Assembly: GCA_023395595.1 (NCBI GenBank)
Contig: JAEWYO010000006.1
Location: 1 to 53,462, forward strand
DNA from: Bacillota bacterium
GTDB lineage: Bacteria; Bacillota; Clostridia; Christensenellales; CAG-138
Length of the DNA stretch: 53,462 nt
Direction of reading: 5' to 3'
Position 1 is the first letter of the stretch, and every line of letters begins with the position of its first letter. This document shows positions 41,973-49,824 of the stretch, piece after piece. A program made the translations under genes and the position numbers. The notes beneath the pieces were generated by a model. That model made no database searches, was not told the DNA's origin, and was given only the letters and a program-made list of their open reading frames with translations.

Positions 41973-42443
41973 TTAGAGGGTGTCTACCGCTACCTTCGCG
42001 ATGAACTTGCGCACTTTGACTGGTTTTTCCCACAATTGCGCTGCGAGATGCCCGTCCTGCGGGAAGAAGATCAGGAAATGCCCGGCAGAGAAGCGCACCT
42101 GCGCCGCGTCGGGATCAATTTCCGCGAGCGCACACTCCTTCTCCGCGTCATACGCCATTGTGACGCTCGACACCTCCGCAATGGGCTTATAGAAAAACCG
42201 CTCCTCGCCTTCCACCACATACATCACATCGATGTACTTCTTGTGCGCTTCCAGCTGGCCTTGCGGCTTTGCCTCGCTTGTGTAGTTCACGCCGTTGATG
42301 AAGATACTCTCCCCATCAATCACCGTTTTTGCGGGCAGCTCGCGCCCATCATCTTTGTAGTTCTGAAACCAGCGAAGCACGGTTGCGATGCCTTTGCCAA
42401 GGCTTTCGTACTGCGCCGCGTGCTCGATTCTGTCGATGACCAT
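41973..42443 (-). CDS. YhcH/YjgK/YiaL family protein (NanQ-like sugar anomerase)
   Basis: 156 residues, the full length of this cupin-like family. LEAHKKYIDVMYVVEGEE (64-81, with Glu65 and His67) and FFPQDGH (126-132) are the conserved metal-site segments. E. coli NanQ (YhcH) was described as an N-acetylneuraminate anomerase, and EbgC is a beta-galactosidase subunit. Other members sit in many sugar operons. AAGGAAT precedes the ATG. It follows the AraC gene by 29 bases. With a DapA/NanA-family lyase and two sialidase-fold proteins nearby a sialic-acid-like substrate is possible, but nanE and a ROK-type nanK are not in the window. Confidence 0.88.
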   Translation of the reverse strand: MVIDRIEHAAQYESLGKGIATVLRWFQNYKDDGRELPAKTVIDGESIFINGVNYTSEAKPQGQLEAHKKYIDVMYVVEGEERFFYKPIAEVSSVTMAYDAEKECALAEIDPDAAQVRFSAGHFLIFFPQDGHLAAQLWEKPVKVRKFIAKVAVDTL

Positions 42444-42472
42444 CGTCGTTGATTCCTTTCGAAATCCGCCAT

Positions 42473-43639
42473 CTAGCGGATCGATTTTGCAAATTCGTTT
42501 GGCGACATACCAAATTTACTCTTAAACTGCCGCGAAAACTGCTGCACGCTAGAATAGTTCAGGTGCGCGGCGATTTGGGAGACGTTCATCTCTCCCACGC
42601 GGATGAGCTGCTTACTCTCCTCCAGCTTCACGCGGCGGATGTATTCCGCGGGTGTGATGGAAAGCCTCTGCTGAAACAGCGCGGTGAGGCGCGAGGCGCT
42701 GACGTTACAGCGCTTGGCCACATATGGCACGGAGAGTTTCTCCGTGCTGTGCGCGGAGACAAAGCTGAGCACCGTGTTCACAATTGCGTTTTCATGATAG
42801 AGCGAGGCTGGTGTTTTCAGGCGCGGCTCCGTTTTTTCGCCGCTTTGCAGCACAGAAAGCAGCAACATTTGCAAGGAGCCCAGGATGATATCCCCGCTGT
42901 AGGGTTCGTTTTTCTCCCGCTCCTCCAGCATTCGCCGAAGCAAGGAAGCCGTTTCGGCAGAGAGCGAAATCTTGCGGTTGAAGAGGGTATCGGGTACCTC
43001 GCCGGAAAGATCGAACGACACCGTGAAGAAGCTTGCCTCCACGTCCGCATCCGCATACTGCATGTGCCAGATGCCCGGTCCGTAGATCATCATTTCGCCT
43101 TGCGAAAGCAGCGTATCCGTGCCGTTGACAACGTTGTGCAGCGCGCCTTTGTCCACATAGACCAACTCCGGCAGATCGTGTGCTTCGCCTTTGAAGAAAA
43201 ACCCGCGTTCTTTTTCCTGATAAAAGAGGGTATAGATCGCGCGCGCTTCCATGCGGTTTTTGATGTAGAGCGGCAGCGTTGCCGCCTCCAGCCGGTATCG
43301 TTTGACCCACGCGCCGCCTTGATGGATCGCGCGGCGAAGCACGCAGGTTTCACGCGGGACGATGGCAAACAGCACGCCCGCATGCAAGCGAACGGGCTTA
43401 TCCAGATAAAAATATTCCAGCGCTTCCCCTTCGCGCGAGACCGCGAGAGCCGCAGTGCCTTTCTCCAGTTCCAGCACGGTTGGCATGCCCTCCGCGCACG
43501 TGACCCAAACCTCGTCCGCCGAAAATGGCACGCTCTGGCTTGCCCATTCGGGAGAAAGCGAAAACTCCGGCACAGGCTGCGCCTCCGGCAAGATTTCACC
43601 GAACGCCGCGAAGGTAAATCTGTTGAGGTTTTGAATCAT
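42473..43639 (-). CDS. AraC family regulator with an extra N-terminal domain
   Basis: 388 residues, ~100 longer than usual. Residues ~1-115 (LNRFTFAAFGEILPE, then FYLDKPVRLHAGVLFAIVPRETCVLRRA) look like a complete beta-barrel domain resembling the ureidoglycolate lyase/cupin type. Residues ~130-265 form a second, standard AraC cupin (PELVYVDKGALHNVVNG, GEMMIYGPGIWHM). The C-terminal double helix-turn-helix spans ~285-388 (VPYVAKRCNVSASRLTALFQ; VSQIAAHLNYSSVQQFSRQFKSKFGMSP). It has its own promoter and precedes the YhcH-like gene. Two sensor domains could read two ligands. Confidence 0.87.
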   Translation of the reverse strand: MIQNLNRFTFAAFGEILPEAQPVPEFSLSPEWASQSVPFSADEVWVTCAEGMPTVLELEKGTAALAVSREGEALEYFYLDKPVRLHAGVLFAIVPRETCVLRRAIHQGGAWVKRYRLEAATLPLYIKNRMEARAIYTLFYQEKERGFFFKGEAHDLPELVYVDKGALHNVVNGTDTLLSQGEMMIYGPGIWHMQYADADVEASFFTVSFDLSGEVPDTLFNRKISLSAETASLLRRMLEEREKNEPYSGDIILGSLQMLLLSVLQSGEKTEPRLKTPASLYHENAIVNTVLSFVSAHSTEKLSVPYVAKRCNVSASRLTALFQQRLSITPAEYIRRVKLEESKQLIRVGEMNVSQIAAHLNYSSVQQFSRQFKSKFGMSPNEFAKSIR

Positions 43640-43684
43640 TCTTCCGCCTCCCTACTGCAAAAGCGCATGGATGGTGACGGTATG

Positions 43685-43714
43685 ATTATACCCCATGCCG
43701 TGTTTTCTTGCCAC
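43685..43714 (-). promoter_or_regulatory. Promoter of the AraC-yhcH-like pair
   Basis: The minus strand has a perfect -10 TATAAT (43685-43690) and a weak -35 GTGGCA (43709-43714), spacer 18. It is just downstream of the kinase gene stop. Confidence 0.6.
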
Positions 43715-43731
43715 TTTTACAGAGGCGAGCA

Positions 43732-44796
43732 TCAGCCACGCGCGCAAGCAAAGACGATTTCACCAAGCTTGGGTAGATGACGTTTGATGTCCGCCGCAAG
43801 CGTGAACTGCGTCCGGCAGCGAATCAGATTGTGATCCGGCCGGTGAATCTTGAAATACGTGTCGCCTTCGAGATAGTCGGTCAAGAAGCGCACGCCGCAC
43901 TCCTGCGTCATCGTCAGCGCGCCGAGCGGAAGTGTCTCCTGCTCCAGCGGAGTCAAATTTTTGCAGGCGGCAAGAAACCCGCGCGTATAGGTTTCAAACA
44001 GATCGACATCGAGGCGCATACGGCTCAAGTCCTCCTCGTCCTCTGCCGCCGTCGCCGCGCCAAATCGGATAGAGTCGCCAAAGTCATACGCCGCAAGCCC
44101 CGGCATGACGGTGTCCAGATCGATCACGCAGAGCGCTTTGCCCGTAGCTTCGTCCATGAGCACGTTGTTGATCTTGGTGTCGTTGTGGGTCACGCGCGTT
44201 GGCAGCGCGCCGCTTTCCCTCAGGACATGCAGGCGGCTCACCTCCTGCATCAGCGCGCGCGCAAAGGCGATCTCTTCACCAACCTCTTTTACGCGGCCCA
44301 TGCGATCGCTCTCAATCGCGCGTTGGAGTTTCTGATAGCGATCCGGTGTGTTGTGGAAGTTCGGGATGGTTTCAAAGAGCGTTTCTGCCGGAAACTGCGC
44401 CATCATTTGCTGGAAGTTGCCAAAGGCAAACGCGCTCTCGTAAAAATCCTGCGCGCGCTCGATCTTTTGCAGGCAGACGCTGCCCGTCACAAAATCATAC
44501 ACGCGCCAGCAACCGCCATTTGCGTCCTTGTAGTACGGCGCATCCGAGACGGTGCGCACCAGGTGCATCGCCTCTCTGGGATCGGTTGAGTGCGTGCTTA
44601 AAAACGCGGTCACCGCGGAGATGTTGTGCATCAACCCTTCCACGTTCGGAAACACGTGCGTGTTGATCCGTTGGAGGATATAGAGTGCGCCCGCGTCCGT
44701 CTCTACGCGGTAGGTGTCGTTGATGTGCCCGCTGCCATAGGGTTCACAGGAGAGAACGCCACCGTGAAGCGGAAACTGCCGTAATACGTCTTGCAT
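43732..44796 (-). CDS. APH-fold sugar kinase, N-acetylhexosamine kinase (NahK)-like
   Basis: 354 residues from the ATG at 44796 (a GTG four codons earlier is possible; AAGTGAG favours the ATG). The aminoglycoside-phosphotransferase fold is shown by GSGHINDTYRVET near 21, LQRINTHVFPNVEGLM near 41, the catalytic loop THNDTKINNVL near 205 and the metal-binding IDLDTVMPG. This combination matches bifidobacterial-type N-acetylhexosamine 1-kinase rather than drug-modifying enzymes. It would make a sugar 1-phosphate from GlcNAc, GalNAc or a relative. No phosphorylase partner gene is in the window. Confidence 0.82.
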   Translation of the reverse strand: MQDVLRQFPLHGGVLSCEPYGSGHINDTYRVETDAGALYILQRINTHVFPNVEGLMHNISAVTAFLSTHSTDPREAMHLVRTVSDAPYYKDANGGCWRVYDFVTGSVCLQKIERAQDFYESAFAFGNFQQMMAQFPAETLFETIPNFHNTPDRYQKLQRAIESDRMGRVKEVGEEIAFARALMQEVSRLHVLRESGALPTRVTHNDTKINNVLMDEATGKALCVIDLDTVMPGLAAYDFGDSIRFGAATAAEDEEDLSRMRLDVDLFETYTRGFLAACKNLTPLEQETLPLGALTMTQECGVRFLTDYLEGDTYFKIHRPDHNLIRCRTQFTLAADIKRHLPKLGEIVFACARG

Positions 44797-45159
44797 ATCA
44801 TTTCTCACTTTGGGTCATTTATTGGGGGCTGCGCAGAAAAAACGAACAGGCGCACCATCCCTCAACAACATGCTATCGCCTGCGATTCTGCCGCGCAAGG
44901 ACGCAGGCAAAGCATGATTCGCCTTGATAAGAACGCGAGTGAATTTGATAATTCTGCCGCAGGCTGCCGGATATTTTCTCCTCCGGCGGCGGGAGGCATC
45001 CCCTATTGTCACTTTCAAAATCAATCCTGTCACAAAACCAGTTTCTGCATCCCAATCCGTTGCCGGGCGGAATCATTTCCGCTATGATGAAGAAGTTACT
45101 TTTCTGTTATCGTTTTGCAGAGTCGATCCCCTATCGTCAAACGTAAGGAAATCAAGCCA
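44797..45159. promoter_or_regulatory. Divergent intergenic region, kinase / MATE transporter
   Basis: 363 bases without a convincing gene. It holds the MATE promoter (listed separately) and a small inverted repeat, GCCGGA (44966-44971) with TCCGGC (44982-44987). A possible kinase promoter on the minus strand, TTGCGC-17-TAGCAT ending at 44872, is weak. I see no riboswitch. Confidence 0.5.
45060..45088 (+). promoter_or_regulatory. Promoter of the MATE transporter gene
   Basis: TTGCCG (45060-45065) and TATGAT (45083-45088) are 17 bases apart. The leader to the TTG start at 45160 is about 65 bases. Confidence 0.6.
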
Positions 45160-46593
45160 TTGAAATCGCATCAACCACGCAACATTCGGCAATATTTGGT
45201 CACCGACAACGCGTTTTACAAGCGCGCATTCGCCTTGATCATCCCCGTTGCGCTGCAATATTGCATCAGCACGGGTGTGAATATGATGGATACCATCATG
45301 GTAGGGAATTTAGGCGAAGTCGCAATCTCCGCAACCTCGCTCGCCAACCAGTTTTATACCATCTTCACATTCCTCTGCATGGGCATCAGCGCAGCAGGGC
45401 TTGTTCTCTCCGCGCAATATTGGGGCGCGGGCGACGCAAAAAGTGTGCACCGTGTGTTTGATCTGCTCATCCAGATTATCGTGCTGTTCTCCGCGCTGTT
45501 TGCTCTGGTGAGCCTATTCATTCCGGAGCAGATCATGCGCATCTATACCGATGATCGCGAGGTCATTCACGCGGGCGCAAACTATCTGCGCGTCACGGCG
45601 CTGATCTATCTACCGCACGGCATCAGCCTTGTGGTTTCCAACGTCATCCGAACGGTTGGCAACGCGAAGCTCGGACTGTTCACCTCCATCTTGAGCTTTT
45701 TCGTCAACGTGTTTTTCAACTATGTCTTCATCTTCGGCAAATTCGGCTTCCCTGCGATGGGCGTGACGGGCGCGGCACTCGGCACTCTCTGCGCACGCGT
45801 GGTGGAGTTCCTCGTTTGCTTTGTCTATATGGCAAAGTTTGAACCGCAACTGCATTATCGCCTCAACGGTCTGCTCAAGCCGCCGTCTGCTGCGCTGTTT
45901 CAGGAGTTTCGTCGGCTGGGTTTGCCTGCGGTGATCAGCGACACGATCCTCGCCTTTGCCGCGAGTGCGATCTCGATTATTCTGGGTCATATGGGACGCG
46001 AAGTGGTCAGCGCATATGCCATTGTCGCGGTGATCGAGCGGCTCTGCACCGTCGCTTCCGCAGGGGTATCCAGCGCATCCGGCGTGCTGGTCGGCCAAAC
46101 CGTCGGCAGCGGGGACTTTGCGCGCGCAAAGAAAGAGGGCGTTTCCTTTACCGTCATGAGCGCAGGAATCGGCCTCGCCGCGATGGTACTCACGTATTTT
46201 TTGGGTACGTGGTCGATCGGATTGTATGATATCTCTGCCTCGACCATCTCCATCGCAAAAGAGATGGTGCTTGCCGGTGCTCTGCTGATCGTCTTTCAGA
46301 CCGTACAGGGTACGCTCTCCAAGGGTGTTTTGCGCGGCGGCGGAGACACGCGGTTTTTGATGGTAGCCGATGTTTTGTTTCAATGGTGCGCGTCCATACC
46401 GCTGGGGTTTGTTGCAGGGCTTGTTCTGCATCTGCCGCCGTTTTGGGTGCTGATTGCGCTGCGCATCGATTATGTGATCAAGGCCATCTGGCTGCTGTTT
46501 CGCCTCAAGAGCGGCAAATGGATCCATCGGGTACAGCCCGTTGGCGGAGTTGCCGCCGCCGAAGCTGCTATCGAGGTTGCGCTCGTCGAATAG
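45160..46593 (+). CDS. MATE family efflux transporter
   Basis: 477 residues from the TTG at 45160, chosen because AAGGA lies 10 bases upstream; another TTG at 45115 is in frame but has no ribosome site. About twelve membrane segments in two MatE halves. The N-terminal FALIIPVALQYCISTGVNMMDTIMVGNLG is typical of the family, as are QYWGAGDAKSVHRVF and GVLVGQTVGSGDFARAKK in the two halves. It exports organic cations or metabolites using an Na+ or H+ gradient. No linked regulator; monocistronic as far as can be seen. It lies beside the sugar locus but has no obvious tie to it. Confidence 0.92.
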   Translation: MKSHQPRNIRQYLVTDNAFYKRAFALIIPVALQYCISTGVNMMDTIMVGNLGEVAISATSLANQFYTIFTFLCMGISAAGLVLSAQYWGAGDAKSVHRVFDLLIQIIVLFSALFALVSLFIPEQIMRIYTDDREVIHAGANYLRVTALIYLPHGISLVVSNVIRTVGNAKLGLFTSILSFFVNVFFNYVFIFGKFGFPAMGVTGAALGTLCARVVEFLVCFVYMAKFEPQLHYRLNGLLKPPSAALFQEFRRLGLPAVISDTILAFAASAISIILGHMGREVVSAYAIVAVIERLCTVASAGVSSASGVLVGQTVGSGDFARAKKEGVSFTVMSAGIGLAAMVLTYFLGTWSIGLYDISASTISIAKEMVLAGALLIVFQTVQGTLSKGVLRGGGDTRFLMVADVLFQWCASIPLGFVAGLVLHLPPFWVLIALRIDYVIKAIWLLFRLKSGKWIHRVQPVGGVAAAEAAIEVALVE

Positions 46594-46606
46594 CCGCACC
46601 CGGCAG

Positions 46607-46659
46607 CATGTAATTGTTCCTGCCCGGCATGTGACTCGCGCATGTATGATGAACATGTA
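46607..46659 (+). repeat. Phased CATGTA direct repeats upstream of the HTH-kinase module
   Basis: CATGTA at 46607, CATGTG at 46628, CATGTA at 46641 and CATGTA at 46654; the last three start exactly 13 bases apart. They sit 56-108 bases upstream of the -35 of the HTH gene and after the MATE stop. They could be binding sites for the HTH protein or an activator; no terminator is seen here. Confidence 0.5.
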
Positions 46660-46714
46660 CGCAAACTTTGTATGTTTTTTTGCGCACATTTTCGCAGAAA
46701 ACACGCCGGAAGCG

Positions 46715-46744
46715 TTGACACGCCAAATCGCCCGATGATAGAAT
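46715..46744 (+). promoter_or_regulatory. Promoter of the HTH-kinase operon
   Basis: A perfect TTGACA (46715-46720) is followed after 18 bases by TAGAAT (46739-46744). Start near 46751, about 22 bases before the start codon. Confidence 0.75.
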
Positions 46745-46772
46745 TTGATAAATCGGCTTGAGGCGATGTAAC

Positions 46773-47216
46773 ATGAGCAAGGACAAACCGAACGAAGCAC
46801 TCACGACAACGGCATTGTTTTCCTTATTAGAAAAGTCGAGCTCGCTGGAAACTTTTTTAGACGAACACGAGAGCGACCTGCCCGCGCCAAGCATTTCCGA
46901 TTATCTGGCCTATCTTCTGGAGCGGTATCAATTCAGCAAGCAGGCCGTAATTCGTGCCGCAAATCTGGAACGATCCAACGGTTATCAAATTTTCAACGGC
47001 TATCGTACGCCGCGCAGAAACGCGCTGCTTCGCATTGCGCTGGGCATGCAGTTGACACTGGAGGAGACGCAATATCTCCTCAAACTTGCGTTGCGCGGGG
47101 AGCTTTACCCGCGAAACCGGCGTGATGCTGCGATTATCTATTGCATTACGCACAAACTCAATCTCATCGACACCGAGATTATGCTCGAACAGCTCGGTGA
47201 AGAAATACTGGAGTAA
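46773..47216 (+). CDS. Small HTH (XRE-like) protein paired with a Ser/Thr kinase
   Basis: 147 residues from the ATG at 46773 (GAGGCG upstream; an earlier in-frame start at 46758 lies too close to the promoter). Residues ~45-105 look like a helix-turn-helix: DYLAYLLERYQFSKQAVIRAANLERSNGYQIF, then GYRTPRRNALLRIALGM. The C-terminus ELYPRNRRDAAIIYCI is helical. Only 9 bases separate it from the kinase gene, so the two are co-translated. I recall similar HTH genes beside Ser/Thr kinases in other Firmicutes; a substrate or partner of the kinase is the likely role. Cytoplasmic. Confidence 0.72.
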   Translation: MSKDKPNEALTTTALFSLLEKSSSLETFLDEHESDLPAPSISDYLAYLLERYQFSKQAVIRAANLERSNGYQIFNGYRTPRRNALLRIALGMQLTLEETQYLLKLALRGELYPRNRRDAAIIYCITHKLNLIDTEIMLEQLGEEILE

Positions 47217-47225
47217 GGGTTCGCT

Positions 47226-49163
47226 ATGACAGATCATGTGCTATCGTTCCTCTCCGCCTATCAAGGTACGCTTGCGCAAGCGCTCCCTCTGCCGGACGAT
47301 CTTTCCGCAGAGTACGAGCCCTACGATTGCCTTCGCGAGACACCCAACAAGTCTACCTATCTGCTGAAAAAAAAGTCCGACGCATCGTTTGCCATCCTCA
47401 AAATTGCGAAAAACAGCGCAAGAGAGCATCTCCGCGCCGAATATGACATTCTTAAGAACCTGCGTTCGCCTCAAATCCCGCAGGTGTTTTCGTATACCTC
47501 CGCGCAAAAGTGCGACTATTTGCTGCGCAGTTATATCGCCGGAACATCACTCTCCGACCAGGTGGAGAACAACGGCGCGTTTTCCGAGGTGGAGGCGTCG
47601 CGCCTCGTGCTGGGTCTTTGCGAAACGCTCTCACTGTTGCATGCGCAAACGCCGCCCGTCATCCACCGCGACATCAAACCGCAGAACATCATCTATACCA
47701 GCCAACACACGCTTGCGCTAATCGATTTTGACGCGGCGCGCCGTTTTCAGCCCACGCAGAAGAAGGACACGGAATATCTTGGCACGCAGACGACCGCCGC
47801 GCCGGAGCAGTTTGGCTACCAGCAGACGGATGCACGCTCGGACATCTATTCCACAGGAATCCTGCTTCTGTTTCTCTGCACGGGTTCCTATGAGTTGGAA
47901 GCGCTCGCCGGTGTGAAATCCCGCACGCTCCGGCAAATCATTGTAACCTGCACACGCTTTGACCCACGGCGCAGATATGCAACCATCCACGCGCTCAGCA
48001 GGAGTTTGCGGCGCATGCTGCACACGGAGGTATCCACCACCGTCTCGTTCTTGCGCGGTGCCGCGCTCGGCCTTGTCGCGGGCGTTGCGCTCTCCATTGC
48101 GCTTGTGTTCTCCGGCATTCTACCCGCACGTGCAGATGCAGCAAACGATGAATCGGCAGCGGCAACGCCGCAAATCGCGGTGCTTCCCGCCGCAGATCAG
48201 CCGGTCGTGTTTGAATCACCGGAGATCGAACACGCCGTGCGTGAGCAGCTCGGCATCGACGAAACAACGCCGCTGTATCAGGCCGATCTGGATCGGGTGG
48301 AGCAACTGTTTCTCTTTGGCGACCTTGTGCTGAACACATGGGACGACGTGGTTTTTAACGCAATCTTCCGCGCAACGATGTACAAAGGCACCATTGAGAC
48401 ACTTGCAGATATCCCCAAGATGCGAAACCTCAGTGAGCTTGCTGTTTGTGCACAGAACATCTCCGACCTTACGCCGCTCAAGGACATGCATCTGACGCGG
48501 CTTGCGCTCGGCACAAATCTGATCATTGACCCTTCTCCTTTGTCATCGGTGAAAACGCTTCGGGAGCTGTATATCGGACACAATCCGATTACGCAGATTA
48601 ACGTTGCAGCGGAGCTGCCCATGTTGCAGGTGCTCGATCTAAGCACAACCACCGTGAGCGATCTCTCGCCTTTGAGCAACGATTTGACGACGCTATGCCT
48701 GTATGATACGCCAATCATCGACTATAGTCCCCTGTTGCGCATGAACACATTGCAAAAGCTCTACGTAAACCATCCAACGCAAGCATGTTGGGATGCGCTC
48801 TCACAGCTCAACGACCTGACCGAGCTTCAAATCAAAGATGGAGTTATGCATATAGAACCCTTACTCGGGTTGAAAAGCCTCCGCAACCTTGCCATCTCGA
48901 CCGTAGAGCTCACCAGTATTGAAGGGATTCAAGCGCTGGATCAATTGGACTACCTTCGAATCGCCGCCGCGCCTGATATCGATCTTTCGCCGCTTACCAA
49001 GATGGATTCCCTCAACACGCTGGATATTTTCAATCAGGAGATGCAGGATTATTCGATTCTTCTATCAATACCGAATCTGAAGCACCTGTACTGTACGCTG
49101 GCTCAAAAGGACGCAATCGAAGCGTTGGGACAACCAATCCTCTTCGAATTCCACGCATCGTAA
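47226..49163 (+). CDS. Membrane Ser/Thr protein kinase with C-terminal leucine-rich-repeat domain
   Basis: 645 residues. Kinase domain ~35-265: VAIK-type Lys59 (AILK), catalytic HRD at 147-149 with Asn154 (HRDIKPQN), metal-binding Asp167 in IDFDAAR, and APEQ at 192-195. The glycine-rich loop is not recognisable (RETPNKSTYLL) and DFG is DFD, so catalysis needs proof. One membrane segment at ~276-299 is followed by a linker and then internalin-like leucine-rich repeats from ~375 to 635 (LSELAVCAQNISDLTPLKDM, LRELYIGHNPITQIN). With the kinase inside, the repeats face outward as a sensor. No PASTA domains. Co-transcribed with the HTH protein. Confidence 0.85.
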   Translation: MTDHVLSFLSAYQGTLAQALPLPDDLSAEYEPYDCLRETPNKSTYLLKKKSDASFAILKIAKNSAREHLRAEYDILKNLRSPQIPQVFSYTSAQKCDYLLRSYIAGTSLSDQVENNGAFSEVEASRLVLGLCETLSLLHAQTPPVIHRDIKPQNIIYTSQHTLALIDFDAARRFQPTQKKDTEYLGTQTTAAPEQFGYQQTDARSDIYSTGILLLFLCTGSYELEALAGVKSRTLRQIIVTCTRFDPRRRYATIHALSRSLRRMLHTEVSTTVSFLRGAALGLVAGVALSIALVFSGILPARADAANDESAAATPQIAVLPAADQPVVFESPEIEHAVREQLGIDETTPLYQADLDRVEQLFLFGDLVLNTWDDVVFNAIFRATMYKGTIETLADIPKMRNLSELAVCAQNISDLTPLKDMHLTRLALGTNLIIDPSPLSSVKTLRELYIGHNPITQINVAAELPMLQVLDLSTTTVSDLSPLSNDLTTLCLYDTPIIDYSPLLRMNTLQKLYVNHPTQACWDALSQLNDLTELQIKDGVMHIEPLLGLKSLRNLAISTVELTSIEGIQALDQLDYLRIAAAPDIDLSPLTKMDSLNTLDIFNQEMQDYSILLSIPNLKHLYCTLAQKDAIEALGQPILFEFHAS

Positions 49164-49222
49164 GCAGGTAGCCGCCATCTTGTTTTGATATATCCACCAC
49201 CGAAAAACAACATGCCGCCTGC
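49164..49222 (+). terminator. Imperfect long hairpin after the kinase gene (weak terminator candidate)
   Basis: GCAGG (49164-49168) faces CCTGC (49218-49222), and an inner CATCTTGTTTT faces AAAACAACATG with one mismatch. The loop is large and no clean U-run follows. It separates the kinase gene from the marR promoter. Confidence 0.3.
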
Positions 49223-49245
49223 CATATTGTTTCACAATCACTCCC

Positions 49246-49273
49246 TTGACATTTCACTAATAGGGCGTATAGT
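49246..49273 (+). promoter_or_regulatory. Promoter of marR and the ABC exporter operon
   Basis: TTGACA (49246-49251), 16-base spacer, TATAGT (49268-49273). Near consensus. Confidence 0.75.
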
Positions 49274-49287
49274 TAACACCGTTAGCT
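49271..49287. promoter_or_regulatory. Candidate MarR operator
   Basis: AGTTAAC-ACC-GTTAGCT is an inverted repeat matching in 6 of 7 arm positions. It overlaps the end of the -10 and the start point, a usual site for MarR autorepression. A related GCTAAC half lies at 49780-49785 just before the exporter genes. Confidence 0.5.
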
Positions 49288-49311
49288 AATTTGTCGGAAA
49301 CGAGGCAAGAA

Positions 49312-49761
49312 ATGGACTATATCGCACTTGCGCGCGAGTATATGAAGGTATTATACAAGATGCGCAAACGCAAAAATCCGAAACGAATCAACGACTCCCT
49401 GCACGGGGAGCAGTTCGTGCTGGCCTTTGTCGCCCGGCACGACGGATCGGTTATCCCCGGCGACATCAGCAAAGAGATGGGCATCAGTTCCGCGCGCGTT
49501 GCGGCGGCGCTAAACAACCTCGAAGCAAAGGGGTTGATCTCACGCAGCATCGATCCGTGTGATCGCAGACGCATCCTCGTCGAGTTGACCGAGGCAGGAC
49601 GAGCACAGGAAGAGGAACACACCAAGCAGATTATGGGCATGGTGGTTCGCATGCTAGAAGACCTCGGCGAAGAGGATTCGGTTGTATTTCTTCGGATTTT
49701 GGGCAAACTCGCCGACGTTGCGCCGGACGAATTTTTTAACCACGGGCCTGCAATAAAATGA
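49312..49761 (+). CDS. MarR family transcriptional regulator
   Basis: 149 residues. The winged helix-turn-helix runs over ~40-105: GDISKEMGISSARVAAALNNLEAKGLISR, then the wing DPCDRRRILVELTEAG. It has the family's all-helical dimer ends. I start at the ATG 49312, with GAGG just upstream, rather than at the TTG 49291, which overlaps the operator. It stands 63 bases before two ABC exporter genes and very likely represses them until a toxic compound binds. Such marR-ABC pairs are common in Firmicutes. Confidence 0.9.
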   Translation: MDYIALAREYMKVLYKMRKRKNPKRINDSLHGEQFVLAFVARHDGSVIPGDISKEMGISSARVAAALNNLEAKGLISRSIDPCDRRRILVELTEAGRAQEEEHTKQIMGMVVRMLEDLGEEDSVVFLRILGKLADVAPDEFFNHGPAIK

Positions 49762-49824
49762 GCAATGTTTCGTCTTATTGCTAACAGTATTACTATCTAA
49801 CGCTATTATATAAAGGAGAACACC

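Noticed and set aside
20017..44796. Classical sialic acid (nan) operon
   Set aside because: A YhcH-like protein, sialidase-fold proteins and a SASA esterase are suggestive, but nanE, a ROK nanK and a nanA gene within this locus are absent, while an FGGY kinase, an isomerase and an HpaI aldolase are present. The DapA-family lyase is in another operon.
43732..44796. Aminoglycoside phosphotransferase resistance gene
   Set aside because: The GHINDTY and LQRINTHVF motifs fit NahK-like sugar kinases better than drug-modifying enzymes.
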